Shown here piece after piece: positions 25,507-33,984 of a DNA stretch of 38,936 nucleotides. A program made the translations under genes and the position numbers. Under the pieces are notes generated by a model that searched no databases, was not told the origin of the DNA, and saw only the letters and a program-made list of their open reading frames with translations. The DNA is from an uncultured Geobacteraceae bacterium. GTDB taxonomy: Bacteria > Desulfobacterota > Desulfuromonadia > Geobacterales > Pseudopelobacteraceae. Position 1 is the stretch's first letter. Each line of letters starts with the position of its first letter. The DNA is taken from the NCBI GenBank assembly GCA_903930585.1, contig CAIYZD010000743.1:1-38936 (forward strand). Direction: 5' to 3'.

Positions 25507-27043
25507 ATGGTGTTTGTGCCGCCTTTGATGGGGCGTGCTCCGGAACGATACTGAGCACCCTCTCATAGCACACCTTTCCTTTTTTTATTCTTCCACGTCC
25601 GGTAAACAGATCACCCAGTAGCAGCCACCCCCACGGATTTTCCGGCTGCCGTTCCGTTACCTCCTGCAATTCCTGTTCGGCCTTATCGTATTCACGACGC
25701 TGACGGTACCATTCTGCCGCTAGTACGTTCGTCGTAAAGCAGTATCCGAGGTGTTTCTTCTGGCGTTTGAAACGCTCAGGATCATTCAGGCGATTGTTTG
25801 TCAGTTCTTTGAGAAGGCGAACAGTTGAAGGTCCACGCGTAGATGTGACGTAAAGTGCCGCCGGGCGGGTATCCGCAAAAATGCCGGGGGTTGCCGCTCC
25901 GGTTGCAATGGCGTCTTTATAGAGTCTGGTACCCGGATAATAGGCAAGCGGAGAAACATAGCCGTCATCTGGATGGATATGGCGGACAAGGTCAATGGTC
26001 TGCCGGATATCCTCGCTTGTTTCTCCCGGAACGTCACTGATCAGGTAAATCGACAGATTGATACCGATCTCGCCGACCAGCGCACAGGCGTGCTCAATCT
26101 GTGCCGGAGCGATGTTTTTACCCAGTTGCCGGAGTATACGCGGCGAGCCTGATTCGACGCCGAGCTGAATGCATTCGCAGCCGGCCCGTTTCATTTCGAT
26201 TAACAGCTCTTCGTCAATCGCAGTGACTCTTGACTGGCAGTTCCACAGTATATGAAGTTCCTGCTTCTGCAGCAATGAGCAGAATTCAAGGACACGCTTC
26301 CGGTCGGCGGTAAAGGTGTCATCACGGATCGAAAAATAGATCAGACCGTATGTGTGACGAATATACCGAATCTCTTCAACAATTGCATTCGGTGAGCGGA
26401 ACCGGACTTTTCTCCCCCAGAAATCGGGTGAGCTGCAAAAAAAGCAGGTGGAAGGGCAGCCACGGGTTGTCACAATAAACTCGGATTGCAAATCGATATC
26501 AAGGCCGACCGATATGTCAAAGTAGCGTGCAGGCAGTGGCAGACTGTCAAGATCATCACGGTTTTTCCGTTGGGGAGTGATCGTGATTTTTCCGTTACGG
26601 CGAAACGCTAGTCCCGCGATAGTGCGCCATTCGGCGCCGGTTGACAGTTTTTCCGTCAATTCCAGCAGCGTCGACTCTCCCTCGCCCAACACCACGATAT
26701 CCACCGGTGAATCTTTTACCAATATGTCTTCATAGCAGAAGGTTGCGTGTCCCCCCCCCATTACAATGGTGCTGCCCGGGAGAAGGGCACGGCACGTTCG
26801 TGCAAGTTCCAGTGACGTATGCCTGTTATGAGTCCATTGGGAGATTCCGATGACATCCGGTCTGAACGTCAGTAATTCATGGGAAATATCGGAGGACGTC
26901 CAGCCGGAGAAGTTGGCCAGAAGCGAGTCATATCCGGCTTCGCGCAAACAGGCGTGCAGGTAGCATACCCCGGTCGGGACGAGACTTATATACGGGTCAT
27001 TACGGTGTGGTAACCCCGATTGGTAGGTGAGCAGGATCTTCAT
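25505..27043 (-). CDS. B12-binding-domain radical SAM protein with C-terminal TPR-like tail
   Basis: A 512-residue enzyme. Residues 1-135 form a cobalamin-binding-type Rossmann domain (PTGVCYLHACLREAGY, VIGISQW, IVMGGGHATF, VVLGEGE). The radical SAM barrel follows with C196, C200 and C203 in RGCPSTCFFC (CX3CX2C) for the [4Fe-4S] cluster. The last 70 residues look like a TPR pair (AEWYRQRREYDKAEQELQE, WGWLLLGDLFTGRG). The methylated or rearranged substrate is unknown. Its ATG lies 4 nt after the T-run of a terminator and has no Shine-Dalgarno. It is convergent with the NrfJ-like gene. Confidence 0.87.
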   Translation of the reverse strand: MKILLTYQSGLPHRNDPYISLVPTGVCYLHACLREAGYDSLLANFSGWTSSDISHELLTFRPDVIGISQWTHNRHTSLELARTCRALLPGSTIVMGGGHATFCYEDILVKDSPVDIVVLGEGESTLLELTEKLSTGAEWRTIAGLAFRRNGKITITPQRKNRDDLDSLPLPARYFDISVGLDIDLQSEFIVTTRGCPSTCFFCSSPDFWGRKVRFRSPNAIVEEIRYIRHTYGLIYFSIRDDTFTADRKRVLEFCSLLQKQELHILWNCQSRVTAIDEELLIEMKRAGCECIQLGVESGSPRILRQLGKNIAPAQIEHACALVGEIGINLSIYLISDVPGETSEDIRQTIDLVRHIHPDDGYVSPLAYYPGTRLYKDAIATGAATPGIFADTRPAALYVTSTRGPSTVRLLKELTNNRLNDPERFKRQKKHLGYCFTTNVLAAEWYRQRREYDKAEQELQEVTERQPENPWGWLLLGDLFTGRGRIKKGKVCYERVLSIVPEHAPSKAAQTP

Positions 27044-27045
27044 GG

Positions 27046-27080
27046 CGAAAAAAAATCCGGGTCAGGTGACCCGGATTTTG
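27046..27080 (-). terminator. Terminator hairpin directly before the radical SAM start codon
   Basis: On the minus strand AATCCGGGTCA, a short loop, TGACCCGGATT and eight Ts end 4 nt before the radical SAM ATG and about 30 bp after the NlpC/P60 stop. It should end the NlpC/P60 transcript. Confidence 0.9.
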
Positions 27081-27109
27081 TATTCATGCGCATGCAGATA
27101 AGGCATGCG

Positions 27110-28138
27110 TTATTTTGCAAGGTTGAGAGACACGCCAAGCGTGTCATTGGTCAAGATCTCATTTTCATTTTCTTCTTCGACACCAAGCAGAAGATCATTG
27201 AAATTGATAGTGTCGGAGGCCGTATTCGTCATACGCCGGGCCCCAAGATAGCGCGACAGGTAGTAGGGGGTGTCCATGGTTGAGATGACAACGCGGTGTT
27301 CGCGTGAAGAAGCGTGGATCATCTTGCGGTTGCCAAGATAAATACCGACGTGTGAGGGAAAGCTGGCATAGGTTTGGAAAAAGACGAGATCCCCTTTTTT
27401 AAGATCACCGCGCACGACCTCATTGCCGACATAAAATTGTTCACGGGCGGTTCGGGGCAGCTTGACGCTCTGCTCGCGAAATACCTGCTGGGTGAAACTG
27501 GAACAGTCAAGATCGCTACGGCTGGTACCTCCAAAACGATAACGGGCGCCAAGAAAGCTGTAGGCGCTTTTTTTCAGGCTGCTGATAGCCTGGTTGGCTT
27601 CAAGGTTTTTTGCGAGGTCAACCGGGTGGTCCGATTCCAGATCGGTTAACTCGGCAAGAGTAGTGGACAGTTCTTGCTCATTTAATAGATCCTTGTTGAT
27701 CAGCTGAAGTCTGTCGTTGCTGACAACGGGATATTTCGGCGTATCGTTGGCCGCCACAAGGAGCAGAACCTGACCCGGTTTAACCCTGTTCCCCTTCAAA
27801 CCGTTCAAATTTCTGATTTCAGCCATTTTGACGCCGGTCTTTTTGGCAATTTTTGGGAGCGTATCTCCCTTGAAAACTTTATACGTATCCTGGCGTATTG
27901 CAGCTGTGCTCTTCTGAGATTCGGCGTGTGACGGTATGATCAGGCGTGTACCTTTGGAAACGTGGGAAGCGGTCAGGTTGTTGACGGATTTAAGTTCATC
28001 AACGGAAACGTGATATTTCCGCGCAATTGACTGAAGCGATTCGCTTCTTCGTACGACATGGGATTTTGAAGCCAGAACCAGCTGAGGCAGTGACAGGAGT
28101 ATGAGGCAGATCGCAGCAACAATACGAATATGGGCCAT
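27110..28138 (-). CDS. LysM-NlpC/P60 cell-wall hydrolase
   Basis: A 342-residue exported peptidoglycan hydrolase. Signal peptide 1-24; LysM 1 about 27-70 (HVVRRSESLQSIARKYHVS) and LysM 2 about 85-128 for glycan binding; a helical linker; NlpC/P60 domain about 188-300 with catalytic Cys212 in DLDCSSF and His263 in PSHVGIYLG. It should cleave gamma-D-glutamyl-diamino acid bonds in stem peptides. ATG 28138 has GGAGGG just upstream, against an in-frame start 19 codons earlier. The acidic tail after residue 310 is unusual. Confidence 0.9.
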   Translation of the reverse strand: MAHIRIVAAICLILLSLPQLVLASKSHVVRRSESLQSIARKYHVSVDELKSVNNLTASHVSKGTRLIIPSHAESQKSTAAIRQDTYKVFKGDTLPKIAKKTGVKMAEIRNLNGLKGNRVKPGQVLLLVAANDTPKYPVVSNDRLQLINKDLLNEQELSTTLAELTDLESDHPVDLAKNLEANQAISSLKKSAYSFLGARYRFGGTSRSDLDCSSFTQQVFREQSVKLPRTAREQFYVGNEVVRGDLKKGDLVFFQTYASFPSHVGIYLGNRKMIHASSREHRVVISTMDTPYYLSRYLGARRMTNTASDTINFNDLLLGVEEENENEILTNDTLGVSLNLAK

Positions 28139-28257
28139 GTTCCCTCCGGTTTGTTCTTTAATTTGACAAGGAAGAGTTTTTTTATATAACAACAAGCAGT
28201 AAAAGTCAATTCTTTGTTACATCTTCGGGATAACCATAAGCAACAAATGCGCCAATT

Positions 28258-29679
28258 CTAACGCCGCGGACGCCTGTCACGAGCAGAAAGTGTAATTACG
28301 ATCGGAGTATCGCGTAGCACGGATACCTGCTTTTCCGGAACCCGCAGATTTTTCAGGTACTCTTTTCCCCGTATCAATTGAGTCGCATCGATATCTTCGG
28401 TGGTAACCGAAGATATATGCGAGACCTGGCTGGCGGGACCCTCTATATCGACCGAAGCGGGCTCGCACGTGATGCGTAAAGATGCCTGTCCCAATGGCAG
28501 TCTCCCCTTGATCGCCGCTTTTATAGGCACATTCTTGCGCAGTTTTTTTTCTGCTGAAACACGAATGCTGGAAGGGGATACTGATGTTATGATCATGCCG
28601 GACGGGACGACGATATCGGCGTGATTGACTCTGATTGCCGTGGTTCCTTCCGATACTCCGGACGCATCGACTTCGGCGGTAAGGTCGAGTTTTGAGGGTG
28701 GCGGGGCAAGGCTTGACATGGCTTTCAGTTGAACGGTCACATCCTCGGGAAGTGTGTGGAGCAACACGATGCTGTCCGGAACGCCATGCAGTCGTACGGG
28801 GGCGGTTACCGTGGTAATCTGTCCCTGTCGAGTCGTTATCAGTCCCCAGAAGACGCAGACGCCAAGCAGAAGCGCAACTTTCGGGAATAAATTTGAAAAA
28901 AATCGTTGTCGCAATGTGATGCGGGGAGCTTCGAGTTCGCTTTTCAGCAGTTCATCCAATGCCAGAATCAATTCGGATGGGGTGCTCATTCGGCGCAGTG
29001 TTCCACCGGTTACCAGAGAAACTTCACCACGTTCCTCCGAGATGGTGACTACAACAGCATCGCTCCGTTCCGACAGGCCAAGAGCTGCCCGGTGGCGGGT
29101 GCCCAGGTGTTGAGGGACATCGGGGCTGACCGAGAGCGGCAGGTGGCAGGCCGCCTTTTCGATCCTGCCGTTATTGATGAGTGCCGCGCCATCATGAAAC
29201 GGGGCGCCATCATAAAAAATCGATTCCAGCATTTGCGGTGAAATCTCGCAGTCAAGCACGATTCCGTTGGTCAATAAATCGTGCAGGGATTCATTTCCCT
29301 GGAAAACAATCAGGGCTCCAGTTTTGTTGGCTGCCATCCGGAATAGTGTCTCGGCAATGTCCTGAAACTGACCATGCTGGGTTTCCTGCCGGCTGTCGAG
29401 GATATGGCGCAGGAGGCTGAATCGGTACAGTGCCTGCCGGATTTCAGTCTGAAAGACGACTATTATGAGAATAATCAGGACAGTGCCGAGTTCCTGCAGT
29501 ACCCAGCTGGTCATATACAGATCGAGAAAGCGGGTTGCAAAGTAAATAAGGGTTACAATACCCAGTCCGATCAGTACCTGAATGGCACGTGTGCCGCGAA
29601 ACCAGGAGTACAGCTGGTAGAGCAGAAAAGTCATGATCAGTATGTCTGCAATATCCTGAATGCGGATGGTGGGTATCAC
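28258..29679 (-). CDS. cdaA: CdaA-type diadenylate cyclase fused to YbbR (CdaR-like) domains
   Basis: A 473-residue protein. Three N-terminal TM helices (about 10-28, 33-50, 60-77), a DAC/DisA_N domain about 105-230 with the catalytic DGA at 163-165 (FHDGAAL) and RHR at 195-197 (GTRHRAALGLSE), then a fourth TM about 266-284 and an extracytoplasmic region with YbbR-type repeats (VTAPVRLHGVP..., VPIKAAIKGRLP...). It should make cyclic di-AMP from two ATP. In Firmicutes the cyclase CdaA and regulator CdaR are separate neighbouring genes; here they are one chain. Start is GTG 29679 with GGAG upstream. No glmM is adjacent. Confidence 0.88.
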   Translation of the reverse strand: MIPTIRIQDIADILIMTFLLYQLYSWFRGTRAIQVLIGLGIVTLIYFATRFLDLYMTSWVLQELGTVLIILIIVVFQTEIRQALYRFSLLRHILDSRQETQHGQFQDIAETLFRMAANKTGALIVFQGNESLHDLLTNGIVLDCEISPQMLESIFYDGAPFHDGAALINNGRIEKAACHLPLSVSPDVPQHLGTRHRAALGLSERSDAVVVTISEERGEVSLVTGGTLRRMSTPSELILALDELLKSELEAPRITLRQRFFSNLFPKVALLLGVCVFWGLITTRQGQITTVTAPVRLHGVPDSIVLLHTLPEDVTVQLKAMSSLAPPPSKLDLTAEVDASGVSEGTTAIRVNHADIVVPSGMIITSVSPSSIRVSAEKKLRKNVPIKAAIKGRLPLGQASLRITCEPASVDIEGPASQVSHISSVTTEDIDATQLIRGKEYLKNLRVPEKQVSVLRDTPIVITLSARDRRPRR

Positions 29680-29799
29680 TTAGTTACGGCTCCTTTTATG
29701 CACGCGGGGTGGTTTTTTCTGGTTAATGACGGACAAAATGTGCTACATAGACACGCCGTTTTTATAGCACTTAAATCCGTTAAAAGGTAGTGGAAACGA

Positions 29800-30510
29800 A
29801 TGTTCAGGCTTTCTGATAAAGGGGAAAAAATTCAACAGATGTTCGGGGCAATCGCCCCGCGCTACGATTTTCTGAACCGGCTCCTGAGTTTTGGTATTGA
29901 CCGGCGGTGGCGTACGAAAGCAGTGCGGTTGCTCAAATACCGAGAAGGCTCCCGCATTCTGGATGTGGCCACCGGAACCGGTGACGTGGCACTGGAAATT
30001 GCTCTCAGGACACCTGAGTCGGTTAAAATTACCGGCGCCGATTTTTGCAAGGAAATGGTTGATCTCGGGGTGATAAAGGTAGCGGCGTCGCCGTATGCCG
30101 ACAGGATTGATCTGCGGGTCGCTCCCTGCGAGGATCTGCCGTTTGCCAATAATACCTTTGATTCGATCACCATTGCATTTGGCATCAGAAACGTTGTCGA
30201 CAGAAAATTGGGACTTGCCGAGATGTGGCGGGTGCTCCGTCCTGGCGGCCGGATGATCATCCTGGAGTTTTCCACGCCGCGTTCCACGCTGTTCAGGCAG
30301 CTCTACTATTTTTACTTCCGGCGGCTGCTTCCGGTGGTCGGGGGGCTCTTTTCCCGCTATAACGCCTACAAGTACCTGCCCGACTCCGTTCTTGAATTTC
30401 CGTCACAAGGAGAATTCTCGCAGATGATAGCCGATACCGGTTTCCGCAATATTCATCTCCATGAACTGACATTCGGGATTGCCACGATTTACGTCGGTGA
30501 GAAAGAGTAG
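29800..30510 (+). CDS. ubiE: Demethylmenaquinone/ubiquinone C-methyltransferase
   Basis: A 236-residue SAM-dependent methyltransferase of the UbiE/MenG family. N-terminal FGAIAPRYDFLNRLLSFGIDRRWR, SAM-binding DVATGTGDVALE, the GIRNV segment and FSTPRSTLFRQLYYFYFRRLLP are all family hallmarks. In an anaerobe without ubiquinone it would make the last step of menaquinone synthesis. Divergent from the cyclase gene and followed by a terminator. Confidence 0.93.
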   Translation: MFRLSDKGEKIQQMFGAIAPRYDFLNRLLSFGIDRRWRTKAVRLLKYREGSRILDVATGTGDVALEIALRTPESVKITGADFCKEMVDLGVIKVAASPYADRIDLRVAPCEDLPFANNTFDSITIAFGIRNVVDRKLGLAEMWRVLRPGGRMIILEFSTPRSTLFRQLYYFYFRRLLPVVGGLFSRYNAYKYLPDSVLEFPSQGEFSQMIADTGFRNIHLHELTFGIATIYVGEKE

Positions 30511-30535
30511 CAGATTCGGCAGAATGGTTACATTG

Positions 30536-30570
30536 ACAGAAAAGGCGGCCACTTTGCCGCCTTTTCTGTT
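30536..30570. terminator. Bidirectional rho-independent terminator
   Basis: ACAGAAAAGGCGGC, a 6-nt loop (CACTTT) and GCCGCCTTTTCTGT form a perfect 14-bp hairpin with A- and T-runs on its two sides, between convergent ubiE and the YchJ-like gene. Confidence 0.93.
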
Positions 30571-30584
30571 TTGATTCTCCGGGA

Positions 30585-31067
30585 TTATTTCCCGCAACAC
30601 TTCTTGTATTTGAGGCCGCTGCCGCAGGTACACGGATCATTGCGACCGATCTTCGTTACCGTCACCGGTTTCGTGCGAACCATCTTCCCGTCGGTAAAAT
30701 ACCAGCGCCCATCTTTTCGCTTGAATTGTCCCGCTTCGTGATGTTCCCGGTTAGTGCCATTTTCGATGAAACGGGCGATGAATTCAACTTCTCCGATCGA
30801 ATCGTCAACTCCGCCCCTGTGTGTGCCGATGATTTCAAGCCCCTGCCACTCGGATGATTCGGCCCAGGTTTTGGTGCCGGCATGATCGTACCCCTGGCGG
30901 TGGTCAGGGTGCGTCGTTTCAAAGATAAAATCCATCCGGGCGAAAACATAGGCTGAATAGCGGGCACGCATGAGTTGTTCGGCACTTTGTGCCGGCCGGT
31001 TGTCGTTTATTATCTGTTCACAACAGTCGGCGTAAGGATTTCCGCTTCCGCAGGGACATAGGGTCAT
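30585..31067 (-). CDS. YchJ-like (UPF0225) protein with two SEC-C motifs
   Basis: A 160-residue protein with a zinc-binding SEC-C motif at each end ([13 protein letters not shown] at residues 4-16; [13 protein letters not shown] near 147-159) around an NTF2-like YchJ domain ([42 protein letters not shown]). SEC-C motifs are found in SecA and other proteins; the function of YchJ is unknown. The pattern and length match the family. Confidence 0.88.
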   Translation of the reverse strand: MTLCPCGSGNPYADCCEQIINDNRPAQSAEQLMRARYSAYVFARMDFIFETTHPDHRQGYDHAGTKTWAESSEWQGLEIIGTHRGGVDDSIGEVEFIARFIENGTNREHHEAGQFKRKDGRWYFTDGKMVRTKPVTVTKIGRNDPCTCGSGLKYKKCCGK

Positions 31068-31211
31068 GGTTGATTCTCCTTAAGGGTAATGGTTGTTTTG
31101 GTGACACATTACCGGTTCATTTGTCAAATACTATCTTAAAATAGAGCTTGTCTGAAACATGTTTTCTCTGTATCGTTAACGGTTCGAAAAACCGAGAAGG
31201 AGTACGCCCGC

Positions 31212-32363
31212 TTGAAAAAACTGCGCACCATAGGTACCCGAGCAGTATTGATAATTATTCCGGTTGTCCTTGCGGCGTGTTCCGACGGCGCCGTTATCGA
31301 CCCAGGGGGGAAGAGCCCGCGGACCGCCACGGCAGCCTTTGCAGCCGCGACGACTGCAACCAGGAAGGCTGCGGCGTTTGCCGCAACGACTACCGCTGCC
31401 CGTAAAGCTGCGGTTTTTGCCGCAACGACTACTGCTGTGAGGAAAGCAGCGTCTTTTGCGGCGACGACCAGTGCTGCCCGCAAGGCAGCGGTTCCCAAAA
31501 TAAAATATAACGCCGGCGAGAGCCCGGAGTATGCCCAAAAATGCGGCTGGCCGGTCAAATGCCCGCCACCGCTTCCCGGTTCGATTCTGCCGGATAAGCG
31601 TATTGTAGCCTACTATGGTAATCCGCTCTCGAAAAAAATGGGGGCGCTCGGGGAATATCCCAAGGATGAAATGCTGAAGCGTCTGAAAGGTGAAGTGGCC
31701 AAGTGGCAGGCGGCTGATCCGGCAACTCCCGTACAGCCCGCCCTGCATCTGATTGCCGTAGTGGCGCAGGGGGAACCGGGAAAAGCCGGTAAATACCGGA
31801 TGATTATGCCGGACAAAATTATAAACCAGGTGTATGGATGGGCCAAAGAAGCGGGGGCGCTCATGTTTATCGATATCCAGACCGGGCATGACGATATCCG
31901 CTCGGTGCTGCCCCGTTTTGAATGGATTTTGAAGAATCCCGACGTACACCTCGGGATGGATCCGGAATTCAACTTGATAAAAAGCGGCAAAAAACCGGGG
32001 AAGAAGATCGGTACCTACGACGCGGTGGATATCAACTACGCTTCCGGGTATCTGAAAGATCTGGTCAAAAAAAACAATCTGCCGCCCAAGGTATTTACGG
32101 TGCATCGTTTTACCCGTAATGGCGTCACGAATGCGAAAAAAATCGTGCTCCACCCCGAAGTGCAAATGGTCATTCATATGGACGGGTGGGGCGCTCCCTG
32201 GCTGAAGCGCGATTCGTACAAGGATTATGTCGTTGCCGAGCCGGTGCAATATACCGGTTTTAAACTTTTTTATCACAACGACACGAAAAAAGGTAACCCG
32301 CTGCTGACCCCGAAGGAAGTGCTCAAACTGAATCCAAAGCCGCTTTATATTCAGTACCAGTAG
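31212..32363 (+). CDS. Lipoprotein with a four-unit Ala/Thr/Lys repeat and a TIM-barrel-like domain of unknown function
   Basis: A 383-residue protein starting at TTG (AAGGAG about 11 nt upstream). The signal peptide ends in lipobox LAAC (Cys23). Residues 42-93 are four 13-residue repeats of the type FAATTTAARKAA, a flexible basic spacer. From about 110 the globular domain has KRIVAYYGNPLSKKMG, HLIAVVAQG, ALMFIDIQTGHDD, LGMDPEFNL, VFTVHRFT and VIHMDGWG. The alternating strand motifs with Asp/Glu/His ends look like a glycosidase-type barrel. I recall similar secreted proteins in actinobacteria without known function. It lies 15 bp before a radical SAM gene. A candidate promoter is TTGTCT/TATCGT at 31148-31176. 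Confidence 0.75.
   Translation: MKKLRTIGTRAVLIIIPVVLAACSDGAVIDPGGKSPRTATAAFAAATTATRKAAAFAATTTAARKAAVFAATTTAVRKAASFAATTSAARKAAVPKIKYNAGESPEYAQKCGWPVKCPPPLPGSILPDKRIVAYYGNPLSKKMGALGEYPKDEMLKRLKGEVAKWQAADPATPVQPALHLIAVVAQGEPGKAGKYRMIMPDKIINQVYGWAKEAGALMFIDIQTGHDDIRSVLPRFEWILKNPDVHLGMDPEFNLIKSGKKPGKKIGTYDAVDINYASGYLKDLVKKNNLPPKVFTVHRFTRNGVTNAKKIVLHPEVQMVIHMDGWGAPWLKRDSYKDYVVAEPVQYTGFKLFYHNDTKKGNPLLTPKEVLKLNPKPLYIQYQ
31335..31490 (+). repeat. 39-bp minisatellite, four copies, in a lipoprotein gene
   Basis: Four tandem 39-bp units code for 13-residue repeats (consensus xFAATTTAARKAA). Units differ at a few bases, mostly at the first residue of each unit and the Ala/Val/Thr positions. Each unit is in frame, so copy-number changes would only lengthen or shorten the spacer. 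Confidence 0.9.
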
Positions 32364-32378
32364 CCGGCCAGTACTCTG

Positions 32379-33884
32379 ATGTTGCTCATATTCCCACCCG
32401 TTGCCAAAGCGTGCGAACCTCCGGCCGGCATAGCCCGGCTGGCAGCCTTTTTGAAAGTTCATGGGGTGCCGTGTCGCATGCTCGATGCCAATCTGGAGGG
32501 GCAGCTCTGGCTGGTGGAGCAGCCGCCGGTCACCTCAGATACATGGAGCCGCCGGGCATACAAGGGGCGGGCGCGCAACGTGGCCGCGCTGCGTGATATA
32601 ACTACCTACCGTGCTCCCGACCGTTATCGGCGGGCAATCAGCGATGTAAACCGTGTTCTGGCAATCTCGGCGACCGGGAGCGGTGTCGTCACCGGGTTGG
32701 CTGACTACCAGCACGCTACGCTTTCGCCGCTCCGGAGCGCGGACCTCTGTACTGCGGCGCAGCAACCGGAACGGAATCCGTTTTTTCCCTATTTCAGTCA
32801 GCGCCTGCCGGAGCTCCTCGCCGGTGTCGAATCTGTTGGTTTTTCACTTACCTATCTTAGCCAGGCGCTCTGTACGTTTGCCATGATCGGGTACCTCAGA
32901 TCACGATATCCGCTGCTGAAAATTATCCTTGGCGGCGGTCTCGTTACCTCCTGGATGCAGCGTCCCGGCTGGTGCAGCCCGTTTGGGACGCTGGTTGATC
33001 ACCTGGTTTCCGGTGCGGGTGAGGAACCGTTGCTGGCCCTTTTGGGGGGTGCGGGAGAAGCATATCGTCATGTCATCCCCGACTATTCCGAACTGCCGCT
33101 GCAGAATTATTTTTCTCCCGGCTTGATCCTTCCCTACAGCGCGTCACGTGGCTGTTATTGGAATCGGTGCTCATTCTGCCCGGAGCGGGCCGAAGGGAAC
33201 GCCTATCATCCGGCGCCGGTTGCGCAGGTGTTGTCGGACCTGGAGCTGCTGATTGCGCAAAACGAGCCGCTCCTGGTTCATCTTCTGGATAATGCCATCA
33301 GTCCTGCTCTCCTACGTGCGTTGGCGGAACATCCGCCGGGAGTCTCCTGGTACGGTTTTGCACGCATTGATGAACAGTTGGCCGATCCGGATTTTTGCCG
33401 GGCGTTGAAACGCTCCGGTTGCCTGATGCTCAAACTGGGATTGGAGTCGGGCGATCAGGCGGTGCTTGACCGGATGGGCAAGGGGATCAATCTCGGCGTG
33501 GCCGCGCGGGTACTTCACAACCTTACGGAAGCGGGAATCAAAGTCTACTGTTACCTTTTGTTCGGAACGCCGGGGGAAACAGTGGAGGCGGCCCGGCGGA
33601 CGCTGGACTTTGTTGTCAGTCACCAACAGGCGATTACGTTTCTCAATCTGGCCATATTCAATATGCCGCTTTATGGCGATGAGGCTGCGAAATATGGAGA
33701 TACGCCGTTCTACGAAGGGGATCTTTCGCTCTACACCGCCTTCCGGCATCCGGACGGGTGGGACCGCAATCAGGTACGTCGCTTTCTGGAGGGCGAATTC
33801 AAACGTCACCCGGCCATCGCTGAAATAGTCCGGCGCGATCCGCCGCAGTTCAGTTCCAACCACGCCGCTTTATTAGAGTTCTGA
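32379..33884 (+). CDS. B12-binding-domain radical SAM protein with CX4CX2C motif
   Basis: A 501-residue enzyme. The first 230 residues resemble a cobalamin-binding-type domain (PPVAKACEPPAGIARLAAFL, VESVGFSLTYLSQ, KIILGGGLVT, SGAGEEPLL). The cluster ligands are C259, C264 and C267 in RGCYWNRCSFC, a CX4CX2C spacing instead of CX3CX2C. Barrel landmarks follow: LLDNAIS, FARIDEQL, LKLGLESGDQAVL and LFGTPGET. The substrate is unknown. It follows the repeat lipoprotein by 15 bp with no good ribosome site, so the two are likely co-expressed. Not similar in its first half to the radical SAM protein at 25505-27043. Confidence 0.85.
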   Translation: MLLIFPPVAKACEPPAGIARLAAFLKVHGVPCRMLDANLEGQLWLVEQPPVTSDTWSRRAYKGRARNVAALRDITTYRAPDRYRRAISDVNRVLAISATGSGVVTGLADYQHATLSPLRSADLCTAAQQPERNPFFPYFSQRLPELLAGVESVGFSLTYLSQALCTFAMIGYLRSRYPLLKIILGGGLVTSWMQRPGWCSPFGTLVDHLVSGAGEEPLLALLGGAGEAYRHVIPDYSELPLQNYFSPGLILPYSASRGCYWNRCSFCPERAEGNAYHPAPVAQVLSDLELLIAQNEPLLVHLLDNAISPALLRALAEHPPGVSWYGFARIDEQLADPDFCRALKRSGCLMLKLGLESGDQAVLDRMGKGINLGVAARVLHNLTEAGIKVYCYLLFGTPGETVEAARRTLDFVVSHQQAITFLNLAIFNMPLYGDEAAKYGDTPFYEGDLSLYTAFRHPDGWDRNQVRRFLEGEFKRHPAIAEIVRRDPPQFSSNHAALLEF

Positions 33885-33900
33885 ATCCGTCACGGATTCA
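33882..33900. repeat. Perfect 19-bp palindrome at the radical SAM stop codon
   Basis: TGAATCCGT-C-ACGGATTCA is a perfect inverted repeat beginning with the stop codon. No T-run follows (GGAGGGTTTC), so it is not a typical terminator. It could be an operator, or a 3'-end hairpin protecting the mRNA. Confidence 0.7.
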
Positions 33901-33984
33901 GGAGGGTTTCACACAATAAATTATCACCTTAACATTTTAGCGGTACCGTGTTATAAGGAGTACTTATTTTCGCGGGAGACGTAT

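Noticed and set aside
31176-32462. 428-codon minus-strand frame opposite the repeat lipoprotein
   Set aside because: The opposite strand has lipobox, ribosome site and strand motifs; the antisense product is a mixture of His/Arg/Phe with no recognisable family.
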